Part shown: positions 18,565 through 26,972 of the stretch, one piece after another | How positions within the stretch are numbered: the first letter of the stretch is position 1 | How the letters are laid out: each line of letters opens with the position of its first letter | DNA from: Flavihumibacter fluminis | GTDB taxonomy: Bacteria; Bacteroidota; Bacteroidia; Chitinophagales; Chitinophagaceae | Reading direction: 5' to 3' | Length of the DNA: 64,000 bases | Assembly: GCF_021491375.1 (NCBI RefSeq) | Contig: NZ_JAKEVY010000004.1 | Coordinates: 372,001 to 436,000, forward strand | Translations under genes and position numbers: made by a program | The notes under the pieces: generated by a model | What the model saw: the letters and a program-made list of their open reading frames with translations, nothing else | Told to the model about the DNA's origin: nothing | Databases searched by the model: none

Positions 18565-19209
18565 CTATTTATCCTTACCTGAACCACTCAATTGCTGATT
18601 GACGATATTGATCTCATCTTCATTGATGGTATGCCCCATGCCCGGATAAATCTTTTCTGTAACCCGGGCGCCCATTTCAGTTAGAATATTGGTGGATGCA
18701 TATACGCGCTCCACCGGCACATGCATATCGCGGTCGCTGCATCCAATAAAGACAGGTGTTTCCTCAAACTTCCTCTTGTAATTGGATCGATCAATTTTTT
18801 CACCAATCAATCCTCCTGTAAACGCAGTAACCGAACCATAACGGGAAGCAGTACGTGCTGCAAACTCAAGTGTCAGACAGGCACCCTGTGAAAAGCCCAG
18901 CAAATGAATATGCTCCCGTTTGATGCCAGCCTTCAGGCAATCCTCCACCAGGCTTTCAAGCAATTCAATAGCACTGCTTAGCCAGGGTTCATTCTGTTCA
19001 ACCGGTGCCATAAAACTGTAGGGATACCAGGTATGGTTGGTGGCCTGTGGAGCCAGCAAGGCGAATCCATCCACCAGCAGGTGATCTTTCAAAGTTAGAA
19101 TGGAATCGGCGGATGCGCCGCGCCCATGCACCAATATCATCACCTTTTCCGCTGATGCCAAAGGAAGTCCATCAGTTACTACCTGTTTGCTATGCTTTTT
19201 AACTTCCAT
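18565..19209 (-). CDS. Alpha/beta hydrolase, carboxylesterase/phospholipase family (MhqD-like)
   Basis: This 214-residue cytoplasmic hydrolase has VMILVHGRGA near the start, the nucleophile S108 in LLGFSQGACL, an acidic residue in GCSDRDMHVP (D159 or D161), and the catalytic H193 in PGMGHTINEDE. It belongs to the group of small carboxylesterases that includes MhqD of Bacillus. It starts two bases after the stop of a ring-cleavage dioxygenase, the same partnership as the mhqED/mhqNOP genes for resistance to quinones and electrophiles. The family is clear; the substrate is inferred from the neighbour. Confidence 0.87.
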   Translation of the reverse strand: MEVKKHSKQVVTDGLPLASAEKVMILVHGRGASADSILTLKDHLLVDGFALLAPQATNHTWYPYSFMAPVEQNEPWLSSAIELLESLVEDCLKAGIKREHIHLLGFSQGACLTLEFAARTASRYGSVTAFTGGLIGEKIDRSNYKRKFEETPVFIGCSDRDMHVPVERVYASTNILTEMGARVTEKIYPGMGHTINEDEINIVNQQLSGSGKDK

Positions 19210-19211
19210 GC

Positions 19212-20162
19212 TTAAACGAATTTTTTCCAGTCCAGGAGGATGGGTTCAAGTCCGCTTTCAATGCGGCTTCTGTTCTTTTCTTCCCAGGGTGGTAATTTAA
19301 GTGCTTGTCCCAGTTCTTCCAGGGGTTCATCGTAGGTAAAGCCTATATCACAGGTTGCCACTTCAAAAAGAACGCCTCCGGGTTCCCGGAAATAGATGCT
19401 GTGAAAGTATTGGCGGTCGAGTACAGTGGTAACATTCATCCCTTTGGAAGCCAGTTTTTCCTGCATTTCCTGGATGGTTTGGTCATTATCGGTTGCGAAT
19501 GCAACATGATGCACTGTTCCACTTCCACCAAGCCCTCTCAACCTGTCGGGTTCACATACAATGTCTACTAAATCGCCTACTTTTCCACTGGCACTGAACC
19601 GGAAGCGATTGCTTTGTTCAGCAACAGCCTGGTGGTTCAGGTAAGTAGTCAGGAAGCCGGCAGTTTTTTCATAGCCATTCTCACTGAGGGTGATGCTATG
19701 AAAACCTTTCACCGCGTGTTCGAGGGGAATTTGTCCATAAGTAAAACCTGGTCTTGTATCGCGGTCGTTGGCAATCAGTTCAATACCTAATCCGTCCGGA
19801 TCTTCCAGGTATATAAAGCCTTCCTCAAAGCGCTCCTGTGGATTGGAAAAGGGAATATTGAAACGTTTCAAACGTTCCGTCCAGTAACCCAGGCTGTTAG
19901 CCGGGATGGAAAAAGAAGTGGTGGTCAATTGTCCCTTGCCCTGCCGACCGCGGTGCAGCCCTTTATAGGGGAAGAATGTCAGAATAGTACCAGGTTTTCC
20001 ATCCTCATCTCCATAATAGAAATGGTATACGTCAGGGGCATCAAAATTGATGGTCTTTTTGACGAGCCGGAGCCCCAGTATGCCCGCATAAAAATCAAGG
20101 TTTTGTTGAGGGTCATCAGCCATCGCGGTAACATGGTGCAGACCCTTTATCAGTTGTTTCAT
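19212..20162 (-). CDS. Ring-cleaving extradiol-type dioxygenase, two glyoxalase domains (MhqO-like)
   Basis: This 316-residue protein consists of two vicinal-oxygen-chelate domains. Metal ligands are visible as the His of GLHHVTAM, the His of VHHVAFATDND, and the Glu of GGVLFEVATCDIGF. It matches the MhqA/MhqO family, which is thought to open hydroquinone or catechol-like rings. It lies in the middle of a three-gene minus-strand operon, four bases after a small transporter and two bases before the esterase. The unit probably handles quinones or related aromatic electrophiles; this is inference from the family. Confidence 0.9.
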   Translation of the reverse strand: MKQLIKGLHHVTAMADDPQQNLDFYAGILGLRLVKKTINFDAPDVYHFYYGDEDGKPGTILTFFPYKGLHRGRQGKGQLTTTSFSIPANSLGYWTERLKRFNIPFSNPQERFEEGFIYLEDPDGLGIELIANDRDTRPGFTYGQIPLEHAVKGFHSITLSENGYEKTAGFLTTYLNHQAVAEQSNRFRFSASGKVGDLVDIVCEPDRLRGLGGSGTVHHVAFATDNDQTIQEMQEKLASKGMNVTTVLDRQYFHSIYFREPGGVLFEVATCDIGFTYDEPLEELGQALKLPPWEEKNRSRIESGLEPILLDWKKFV

Positions 20163-20166
20163 ATTA

Positions 20167-20613
20167 TTAAAATTTGCGAATGATCAATACGCCTGCAATT
20201 AATAAGACTACACCCAGGGATCGCATCCAGCTGATGGGATGAACAGGGGTTCCCAGGAGTCCGAAGTGATCAAAAAGGATGCTGACAAACATCTGTCCGG
20301 CAATCACGAGTCCGAATGTTAACGCCACTCCCAGCCTGGGCACCAGCAAAATGATAGCAGTAACATAAAAGGCGCCGAGCAAACCGGCAATCCAGACTAA
20401 TCCGGGTGCTGATTTAGCCTGGAAGAGATTGGTGAGCGGAACCCGGCTCATCAGGATATACACCAGCAATCCGAGGGTTCCGACCAGGAAGGAAATAAGG
20501 CTACCCAGCAGGGGATTCTGGACCACCGCCCCCATTTTGGCATTCAGGGAGGCCTGGAGCGGAAGGAACATGCCGGCCAGAATGGCTACCAGAATCAACA
20601 GGACTTGTTGCAT
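20167..20613 (-). CDS. DMT-superfamily small membrane transporter (YdcZ/DUF606)
   Basis: This 148-residue protein has about five hydrophobic helices. The N terminus (LLILVAILAGMFLPLQASLNAKMG read in part) and PLLGSLISFLVGTLGL match the YdcZ/DUF606 family, single-unit relatives of drug/metabolite exporters. It is the first gene of the operon with the dioxygenase and esterase, which suggests export or import of an aromatic compound. The substrate is unknown. Confidence 0.85.
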   Translation of the reverse strand: MQQVLLILVAILAGMFLPLQASLNAKMGAVVQNPLLGSLISFLVGTLGLLVYILMSRVPLTNLFQAKSAPGLVWIAGLLGAFYVTAIILLVPRLGVALTFGLVIAGQMFVSILFDHFGLLGTPVHPISWMRSLGVVLLIAGVLIIRKF

Positions 20614-20829
20614 GGATTTTTGTTTGCAAGTTAAAATAGTATTGACCTAAATCAAGATTTAAAAAAATCTTCAGGAGGCCGCAATTTCCATTAAACGTAT
20701 AACAGTGGCGGATTAACGATGGTTTTGAGTCAATTACCGGCATACAATAAACTACTTAGAAACTTACCCTTATAAATGACTACATAATAATACTTAGACG
20801 ACCTCGTTATTTGTCCAGATAGGCTGTTT

Positions 20830-22341
20830 ATGATTAGAAATTTACACTTACTTATTGTCTTTTTACTGGCAGCAACGCTGGTCAAGGCACAACCCTGTAC
20901 TCCTGCGGGGGACCAGACAAGTTTCGGAACCGGGAATGTCTGGATCGGGTATGCATATAACAATATGAATTTTACCACCTACAGGGGATTCATAAATGCC
21001 GGAACTGCGGGTAGCCCAAATTTTGACCTAGATTTCGGCGGTAATAATGGCAATTTCAGCACCAATGGATGTAATGTGGACCGCAACACCTTCAGTGTTC
21101 GGTTTAAACTGCGCCGGAACTTCACCAATGGCGGTTATCGCATTGTTGTAGGTGGTGATGATGGTTACCGGTTCAGCCTGGATGGCGGAGCAACCTGGGT
21201 AATTAATAATTATACAGATCATCCTTACCAAACCACCACCTATGATGTGGTATTAAATGGCACCTATGACCTGGTGATAGAATACTATGAGAACGGCGGT
21301 GATAACAGGGTATCCTTCAACGTTAGTTCTATCTGTATGGGCACAGAAGATACCTCAGTATTTGGAACAGGAAATGTGTGGAATGGGTATGTATATGATG
21401 GCACCAACTTCAGCAGTTATGTAGGCAGAATACAAAATGGCAGTGCGGGCAGTCCCAATTTCGATGAGAGCTTTGGAGGCAGCAATGTTACTTTGAATAC
21501 CAGCAGTTGTGCTACTACTACTGAAACCTTCAGTGTCCGGTACCGGCTGCGCAAAAACTTCCTGCCCGGCACCTACCAGTTTACAGTTGGCGGAGATGAT
21601 GGTTACCGGTTAAGCCTGGATGGAGGCGCTACCTGGATCATCAACCGCTGGAACGACCAGTCCTATAATACTACGATCTCAACACCGGTTAGTATGGATG
21701 GCGACTATGATATGGTACTGGAGTATTATGAAAACGGAGGCTCCAACAGGGTAAGTTTCAATATGAGTGTGATTACTCTGTTGCCGATCCACCTGGTTGA
21801 TTTCAAAGCCGTGGTGAAAAATTCACAGCCGGTATTAAACTGGGTAATCACTGCGAACAGTACCCCTGATTTCTTCATTGTTGAAAGAAGTACGGATAAT
21901 CGTCAGTTCAGTTCCATCGGAACCATTGAACCCGAAATGGGAGAAGGCAAAACCAGGTTCAGTTTTACTGATAAAACTGCTAAAGGAGATCAGTTTTACT
22001 ATCGCCTGAAGATGGTCGATATTGACAGGACGGTTACCTATTCCAAAACACTGACCGTTCATCTGAATGCTGCTTCAAACAGCAATGAGCTACAGGTTTA
22101 CCCAACTGTTGTAACCGGCAACCAGGTACAGGTGAAAGCAGGTTCCAGTCACAAAAATGTAGATATCAACCTGGTTGATTTATCGGGCCGGGTGCTGATT
22201 CGCCAGCATGTTGCACAACTGCATTCCAGTCAGCCTCAATCCATTGACCTCAGCCGTGTTCGTTTGGGCAAGGGTATATATGTATTGAAAATTGTAAGTG
22301 CAGATGGCATGGATCAAACAAGAAAAATCATCATACCATAA
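20830..22341 (+). CDS. Secreted two-repeat protein with type IX secretion sorting domain
   Basis: This 503-residue protein has a signal peptide (LLIVFLLAATLVKAQP), followed by two closely similar repeats of about 140 residues (about 30-165 and 176-313). Each begins FGTGNVW and ends with EYYENGG(D/S)NRVSFN, and carries GGDDGYR(F/L)SLDGGATW. The pattern resembles PA14-like sugar-binding domains. A linker with a fibronectin-like part (about 320-420) leads to a type A type-IX-secretion sorting domain (LSGRVL, GKGIYVLKIVSADG, final RKIIIP). It should be exported across the outer membrane and held on, or released from, the surface. A role in glycan binding is inference. Confidence 0.85.
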   Translation: MIRNLHLLIVFLLAATLVKAQPCTPAGDQTSFGTGNVWIGYAYNNMNFTTYRGFINAGTAGSPNFDLDFGGNNGNFSTNGCNVDRNTFSVRFKLRRNFTNGGYRIVVGGDDGYRFSLDGGATWVINNYTDHPYQTTTYDVVLNGTYDLVIEYYENGGDNRVSFNVSSICMGTEDTSVFGTGNVWNGYVYDGTNFSSYVGRIQNGSAGSPNFDESFGGSNVTLNTSSCATTTETFSVRYRLRKNFLPGTYQFTVGGDDGYRLSLDGGATWIINRWNDQSYNTTISTPVSMDGDYDMVLEYYENGGSNRVSFNMSVITLLPIHLVDFKAVVKNSQPVLNWVITANSTPDFFIVERSTDNRQFSSIGTIEPEMGEGKTRFSFTDKTAKGDQFYYRLKMVDIDRTVTYSKTLTVHLNAASNSNELQVYPTVVTGNQVQVKAGSSHKNVDINLVDLSGRVLIRQHVAQLHSSQPQSIDLSRVRLGKGIYVLKIVSADGMDQTRKIIIP

Positions 22342-22351
22342 AACAACCTGT

Positions 22352-22394
22352 CAGAACAGAAACTCATTCGACCCGCTCGAAGGTTTCTGTTCTG
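22352..22394. terminator. 12-bp inverted repeat at the convergent gene ends
   Basis: The arms CAGAACAGAAAC (22352-22363) and GTTTCTGTTCTG (22383-22394) are perfect complements. The loop holds the last codons and the stop of the DUF2147 gene. It lies 11 bases after the stop of the sorting-domain gene. No T-run follows on either strand, so it may be a bidirectional stem-loop rather than a classical terminator. Confidence 0.45.
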
Positions 22395-22774
22395 CCAAAC
22401 AGGGATACACCTACATAACCTCGGACTTTAAGTTTCAATCCTTCCAGCCACATCGTGCAATCATAGGTTTTGCCGCTATCCGGATCATAAATCTGTCCGT
22501 CTGAATATTTTCCTTCCTTGAAGAGGAAATTCTTCAGAATTACCATTCCAAGTAATTGCTTTGTACGTTCTGCGGGGTTGGGATTCTTCTCATCCAGGCG
22601 GCTGTTCTTACCCCATACCAATTTTCCGAAATAACGATCACCACTTTTAAAGACCTGCATTTTACCATCTTTCCGTGGGGTCCAGTAAATACCTAAAATC
22701 TGATCAGCGGCAGACTGAGCCTGGGTACTTGTTGATGTCATGACGAATAAAATTAGACCAGCAAGCAATTTCAT
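22364..22774 (-). CDS. DUF2147 family exported protein
   Basis: This 136-residue protein has a signal peptide (LLAGLILFVMTSTSTQAQS) and then the DUF2147 core: ILGIYWTPRKDGKMQVF, GKLVWGKN, and a C-terminal LKVRGYVGVSLFGRTETFERV. Members are small periplasmic proteins with a beta-barrel, lipocalin-like fold. The function is unknown. The gene stands alone, divergent from the SRPBCC gene and convergent with the sorting-domain gene. Confidence 0.85.
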   Translation of the reverse strand: MKLLAGLILFVMTSTSTQAQSAADQILGIYWTPRKDGKMQVFKSGDRYFGKLVWGKNSRLDEKNPNPAERTKQLLGMVILKNFLFKEGKYSDGQIYDPDSGKTYDCTMWLEGLKLKVRGYVGVSLFGRTETFERVE

Positions 22775-22919
22775 AGTATCAATTCTTTACTATAATACAA
22801 AACGATTGACATATTAAAATAGTTGACGCATTCACCCCCCGAAATTGACAAAAGCCCACTGTTGCATAGCCATAAAAAGGGTATAAGTTTGTTTAATAAA
22901 TAAAATAAAACTTATCCAA

Positions 22920-23354
22920 ATGAAAAAGAATGAACAACCCAATACAGTTGTATTAAAAGTAAGCGCAGAGGTGGAAGTGCCGGTAGAAAAAGCCTGGGAA
23001 TTATTTAACACACCAGAACATATTGTTAACTGGAATGCTGCATCCCCCGACTGGCATACACCAAGGGCCAGCAATGACCTGCGAACTGGCGGCAGCTTTT
23101 CCTATCGGATGGAAGCCCGCGACGGGAGTTTTGGATTTGATTTCGCAGGAGAATACACAGAAGTTGTACCGCTGACTTCTTTTGCTTATAAAATGGAAGA
23201 TGGCCGAACTGCGCGGGTAGAATTTCTGCCAATACAATCAGGCACCAGGGTGATAACCCAGTTTGATGCTGAAAACAGCAATCCTCTGGAAATGCAGCAA
23301 AATGGTTGGCAGGCTATACTTGATAACTTTAAAAGATATGCGGAAAATCTTTAA
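22920..23354 (+). CDS. SRPBCC-domain protein (AHSA1/START-like)
   Basis: This 144-residue protein has the AHSA1-type SRPBCC fold: an N-terminal strand VSAEVEVPVEKAWELFNTPEHI, then VNWNAASPDWHTP, GGSFSYRMEARDG, and a C-terminal helix with NGWQAILDNFKRYAE. These are helix-grip proteins that bind hydrophobic ligands. The specific role is unknown. The next gene, an acetyltransferase, begins 20 bases later. Confidence 0.88.
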   Translation: MKKNEQPNTVVLKVSAEVEVPVEKAWELFNTPEHIVNWNAASPDWHTPRASNDLRTGGSFSYRMEARDGSFGFDFAGEYTEVVPLTSFAYKMEDGRTARVEFLPIQSGTRVITQFDAENSNPLEMQQNGWQAILDNFKRYAENL

Positions 23355-23374
23355 GATTGCCGGACATTAGCAGT

Positions 23375-23899
23375 ATGTCCTGGACACAAACCATCTTACG
23401 TTCCGAAAGAATATTTTTACAACCGTTGCAGGCTGAAGATTTCAAGGAAGTCTATGCTGTAGCATCCGATCCCCTGGTTTGGGAGCAGCACCCCAATAAG
23501 AATCGTTACCAGCCGGAGGAATTCAACAACTATTTTGAGGGCGCCCTTAAAAGCGGAGGTGCGTATCGCATCATTGAAAAGAACCTGGGACTAACCATGG
23601 GCTGCACCCGGTATTATGATTATGATGAATCTGATAAAAGTGTATTGATAGGTTACACCTTTATAGGCAGATCCTTTTGGGGCAAAGGCTACAACCAGGA
23701 ATTGAAGCAACTGATGGTAGAACATGCATTTCAATTTGTAAATATTATTCGCTTTCATATTGGCGCTACCAATTTCAGATCACAACGATCCATTGAAAAA
23801 TTCGGCGCGATTAAAACCGGTGAGCTGGACGTTGCTTACTATGGCGAACCTGTCAAAAAAAATTTTATTTACGAATTAAGAAATCCGATACAACGGTAA
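23375..23899 (+). CDS. GNAT N-acetyltransferase (RimJ/RimL type)
   Basis: I place the start at the ATG at 23375; a TTG six codons earlier is in frame but would crowd the previous stop. The protein has 174 residues. It begins with the family-typical TILRSERIFLQPLQAEDF, and carries GYTFIGRSFWGKGYNQEL, the acetyl-CoA-binding region, then the HIGATNFRSQRSIEKFG segment. It probably acetylates a small molecule or a protein N terminus. It follows the SRPBCC gene and is likely co-transcribed with it. Confidence 0.88.
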   Translation: MSWTQTILRSERIFLQPLQAEDFKEVYAVASDPLVWEQHPNKNRYQPEEFNNYFEGALKSGGAYRIIEKNLGLTMGCTRYYDYDESDKSVLIGYTFIGRSFWGKGYNQELKQLMVEHAFQFVNIIRFHIGATNFRSQRSIEKFGAIKTGELDVAYYGEPVKKNFIYELRNPIQR

Positions 23900-23944
23900 G
23901 TAATAACCATCTGTCAAGTGCGTACGGCCAAATTGCCGGCGTGT

Positions 23945-25000
23945 ATGAAATCAGTGTTATTAATCCAAACTGCCTTCATTGGTGACCTTATCCTGTCCAC
24001 CGTTCTGATTGAAAACCTGCATCTGCATTATCCGAATGCCCGTATTGATTTCCTGGTGAGGAAGGGTAATGAAGAAGTACTGCAATCGCATCCGTATGTA
24101 CGAAAGGTTTTAACATGGGATAAGAAAAAGGGTAAATACCGCAGCCTGTTAGCGCTACTAAAACAAGTACGCAAAGAACAATATGATCTTGTTATAAATG
24201 TACAGCGATATGCTGCAACAGGCCTGTTAGCCGGATTATCCCGTGGTAAAATCATAGTTGGTTATGATAAAAACCCACTCTCTTTTTTATTCACTAAAAA
24301 AGTAAAACACATAGCGGGAACAGCAGCAGAACCGGTTCATGAAACAGCAAGATGCAACCAGTTATTACAAACCATCACAAGTACTCCGGTAACTAAACCA
24401 GGTTTGTATCCATCACCCGCAGATTATTCCTCTATTCGCCGCTTTCAGCAGGAACCCTATCTTGTTCTTGCACCCGGATCAGTTTGGTTTACCAAGCAGG
24501 TACCGGTTTCCAAGTGGACAGCCATCCTGAAACGCCTGCCCATTCGTCAGAAGATTTACATAATAGGAACAAAAAAAGAGCAGGCGGTGGCAACTGCCAT
24601 TCTAAATGAATTGCCTGCCTATACCAATATAGAATCGCTGGCCGGATCACTCAGTATTTTACAGTCGGCTGCACTGATGCAAGGCGCCCTCTTTAACCTG
24701 GTGAATGATTCTGCACCGCTTCATATTGCATCTGCAGTGAATGCGCCTGTGATTGCATTGTTCTGTTCTACTATTCCCGGATTTGGCTTTACGCCTCTTT
24801 CAGATGAATCGTATATCGTTCAGGCAGAAGCGCAGTTATCCTGCAGACCCTGTGGCAATCATGGTAAAGCAGCCTGTCCGAAGCGCCACTTCGATTGTGC
24901 CAACCTGATCAATGATGAAAGAGTAGCCTCCATTATCCAGCGGAAAATACTGCAGCAGCAGGCAGAGCGAACGCTGAAAGAACATTTTGTTACAATCTAA
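23945..25000 (+). CDS. Glycosyltransferase family 9 (heptosyltransferase-like)
   Basis: I place the start at the ATG at 23945 because the protein then begins MKSVLLIQTAFIGDLILSTV, the usual GT9 start; a GTG nine codons upstream is less convincing. It has 351 residues with a Rossmann N-terminal half (LVRKGNEEVLQ, YDLVINVQRYAATGLLAG) and a C-terminal nucleotide-sugar domain (LVLAPGSVWFTKQVP, LVNDSAPLHIASAVNAPVIALF). It most likely adds a heptose or related sugar to the lipopolysaccharide core at the cytoplasmic face. Two further glycosyltransferases follow in the same direction. Confidence 0.92.
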   Translation: MKSVLLIQTAFIGDLILSTVLIENLHLHYPNARIDFLVRKGNEEVLQSHPYVRKVLTWDKKKGKYRSLLALLKQVRKEQYDLVINVQRYAATGLLAGLSRGKIIVGYDKNPLSFLFTKKVKHIAGTAAEPVHETARCNQLLQTITSTPVTKPGLYPSPADYSSIRRFQQEPYLVLAPGSVWFTKQVPVSKWTAILKRLPIRQKIYIIGTKKEQAVATAILNELPAYTNIESLAGSLSILQSAALMQGALFNLVNDSAPLHIASAVNAPVIALFCSTIPGFGFTPLSDESYIVQAEAQLSCRPCGNHGKAACPKRHFDCANLINDERVASIIQRKILQQQAERTLKEHFVTI

Positions 25001-25016
25001 TTAAACGACTCAAGCA

Positions 25017-25817
25017 ATGAAACCAATTATTAAACAGGTAGCCCTGGTGATCTCAACCTTCAACTGGCCATCCGCACTGGAACTGGTTTTAGAGTCTGTA
25101 GTACGACAAACAAAAATGCCGGATGAAATACTGGTAGCGGATGATGGCTCTTATGATGCTACACGCCAGGTAGTGGAGTACTACCAGCTTGTTTATCGCT
25201 TACCAATTAAACATGTATGGCAGCCGGATAAAGGATTCAGAAAAAGCCTGATCATCAACAAAGCCATCCGGCAAACCAGTTGCGATTATATTATACAGAT
25301 CGATGGGGATATGATCCTGCATCGCAGTTTTATTGCTGATCACCTGAGGGCAGCAAGAAGGGATTGTTTTGTTCAGGGATCAAGGGTGCTGCTGGATGCA
25401 TCCTTAACAAAGCAACTCATTCAAACAGGATTAGTTCCGCTTCATCCCTGGAGCCAGGGTATCCGCAATCGCATCAATGCGATACACCTGCCCCTTCTGG
25501 CTTTTTTATTTGGAAAAAAAACCAGCAGCAATCAAAACATCAAAGCCTGCAATCTTGCCTTCTGGCGGGCGGATTATGTATTGGTAAATGGGTACAACAA
25601 TGAGTTTTCAGGATGGGGATGGGAGGATGTAGAATTCGCCACCCGTTTGTTGCAGGCGGGATGTAAGAAAAAAAGATTGAAGATGGCCGGAGTTGCCTAT
25701 CACCTGCACCATGCCAGTTCAAGTCGGGAGCAGCTTCAGGACAATGAAATCCTGTTTATTGAAACAACTAAAAACCCGCACTGGGTTTGTCCGAATGGAT
25801 ATTACCAGGCATCCTGA
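25017..25817 (+). CDS. Glycosyltransferase family 2 with GT7C-type end
   Basis: This 266-residue protein has a GT-A fold. VALVISTFNWPSALELVLES and ILVADDGSYD are near the start, IIQIDGDMI is the metal-binding DxD, and WGWEDVEFATRLLQAG marks the GT7C-type acceptor region. The gene lies 16 bases after the GT9 gene and 10 bases before the next transferase. It probably extends the same glycan, such as the LPS core. The sugar is not known. Confidence 0.9.
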   Translation: MKPIIKQVALVISTFNWPSALELVLESVVRQTKMPDEILVADDGSYDATRQVVEYYQLVYRLPIKHVWQPDKGFRKSLIINKAIRQTSCDYIIQIDGDMILHRSFIADHLRAARRDCFVQGSRVLLDASLTKQLIQTGLVPLHPWSQGIRNRINAIHLPLLAFLFGKKTSSNQNIKACNLAFWRADYVLVNGYNNEFSGWGWEDVEFATRLLQAGCKKKRLKMAGVAYHLHHASSSREQLQDNEILFIETTKNPHWVCPNGYYQAS

Positions 25818-25827
25818 CACAAGAGTT

Positions 25828-26934
25828 ATGCTGACATTAGATGTGATCATACCCAGCTTCCGAATGAACGAAGCAATTCTTTTACCCATCCTGAATCTCA
25901 GACATCCGGATGATGCGATCGTTCAGTTCTTCCTGATGTGCGACAATCCAAATGCAGAATTAAGTGCTGCACTAAAAGAAGCCTGCTCCCAACCGGGCGT
26001 ACAGTTTATCAAAAATGAAGTGAACCTGGGTGTTTCGGCTACCCGTAACCGTGGAATTGATCTGAGCCTGGCAGATTGGATCTTATTCCTGGATGATGAT
26101 ATCATACCGGCTGAGGACATACTGGTGCGTTATGCTGAAGGCATCCGCAACCATCCGGAGGAAATTGGATTTATTGGTCCGATTGATTTACCTGCACCAA
26201 AACATCCCTTTAACAAGGCTGTAATTGCCAATGGCTCCATGGACATATTTGGAATCGCGCGGGTGAAAGAAGGGTTTGCCTGGGGCGCCACTGCCAATAT
26301 CCTGTTCAACCGGAAAGCGATCGGCAACCTTCGGTTTTCGGCAGCATTTCCTAAACTGGGAGGTGGCGAGGATGTGGACTTCAGTTACCAGGTGAGGGAT
26401 CGCAATCATCGCAAATCATTGAAATGCATTTCCGGTGCATCGGTTACGCATCCCTGGTGGGGCAATGAAACACCTGTATGGAGCCGGCCCTTCCGCTATG
26501 GAATTGGAAACAGTTACTTACCCAACCGTCATCCTGCTTATGCCTATTATGATTTCCTGACAGCACCGGAAACACTGTTGGTCAGTTTCCTGTTGCTACC
26601 GGTTTTGATACTGCTGGGATTCATCAGCTGGACAGCCGCCCTGTATTTTATATTGGGTGTATTGGTGATTGAAGCCATCGCAACCGGCATCCAGATCATC
26701 AAGCGATCCAAATCTTTTTCACCTGCTGTAATAGTGTACGGGATCGGGCTGCGTTTCATTTATGAGATGGGCTTATTGCAGGGTTCTCTCTCCCGCGGCC
26801 AGTTGCAGGAAATCGGGCTGCGCTTCAACTTTGAAGGCAAAACAGCTAACCCACCTTTCTATCACAGCAATACCAGGCGGTTAGTGAAGTGGGTACTCTA
26901 TCCGGTATTGGTTGCTCTTTGCCTAAGTCTTTAA
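25828..26934 (+). CDS. Glycosyltransferase family 2 with C-terminal membrane segments
   Basis: The frame is open back to 25693, but that stretch overlaps the previous gene; I place the start at the ATG at 25828, so that the protein begins MLTLDVIIPSFRMNEAIL. It has 368 residues. The DxD is in WILFLDDDIIPAEDI, and GWGWED-like GGGEDVDFSYQVRD is at the acceptor end. Two hydrophobic helices follow (LLVSFLLLPVLILLGF and LYFILGVLVIEAIATGIQI). It should work at the inner membrane. The stop codon lies inside a perfect palindrome. Confidence 0.88.
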   Translation: MLTLDVIIPSFRMNEAILLPILNLRHPDDAIVQFFLMCDNPNAELSAALKEACSQPGVQFIKNEVNLGVSATRNRGIDLSLADWILFLDDDIIPAEDILVRYAEGIRNHPEEIGFIGPIDLPAPKHPFNKAVIANGSMDIFGIARVKEGFAWGATANILFNRKAIGNLRFSAAFPKLGGGEDVDFSYQVRDRNHRKSLKCISGASVTHPWWGNETPVWSRPFRYGIGNSYLPNRHPAYAYYDFLTAPETLLVSFLLLPVLILLGFISWTAALYFILGVLVIEAIATGIQIIKRSKSFSPAVIVYGIGLRFIYEMGLLQGSLSRGQLQEIGLRFNFEGKTANPPFYHSNTRRLVKWVLYPVLVALCLSL

Positions 26935-26972
26935 GCTTCACCCGTCCGGTGCCACCGGACGGGTGAAGCTTA
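26932..26972. terminator. Perfect 19-bp palindrome supplying stop codons to two convergent genes
   Basis: The arms are TAAGCTTCACCCGTCCGGT (26932-26950) and its exact complement (26954-26972), with a 3-base loop GCC. The first TAA is the stop of the glycosyltransferase on the plus strand; the TAA read from the other end is the stop of the DUF5777 gene on the minus strand. It should form a very stable hairpin in either transcript and probably acts as a two-way terminator. The core CCCGTCCGGT/ACCGGACGGG recurs at 47909 and 58097. Confidence 0.75.
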
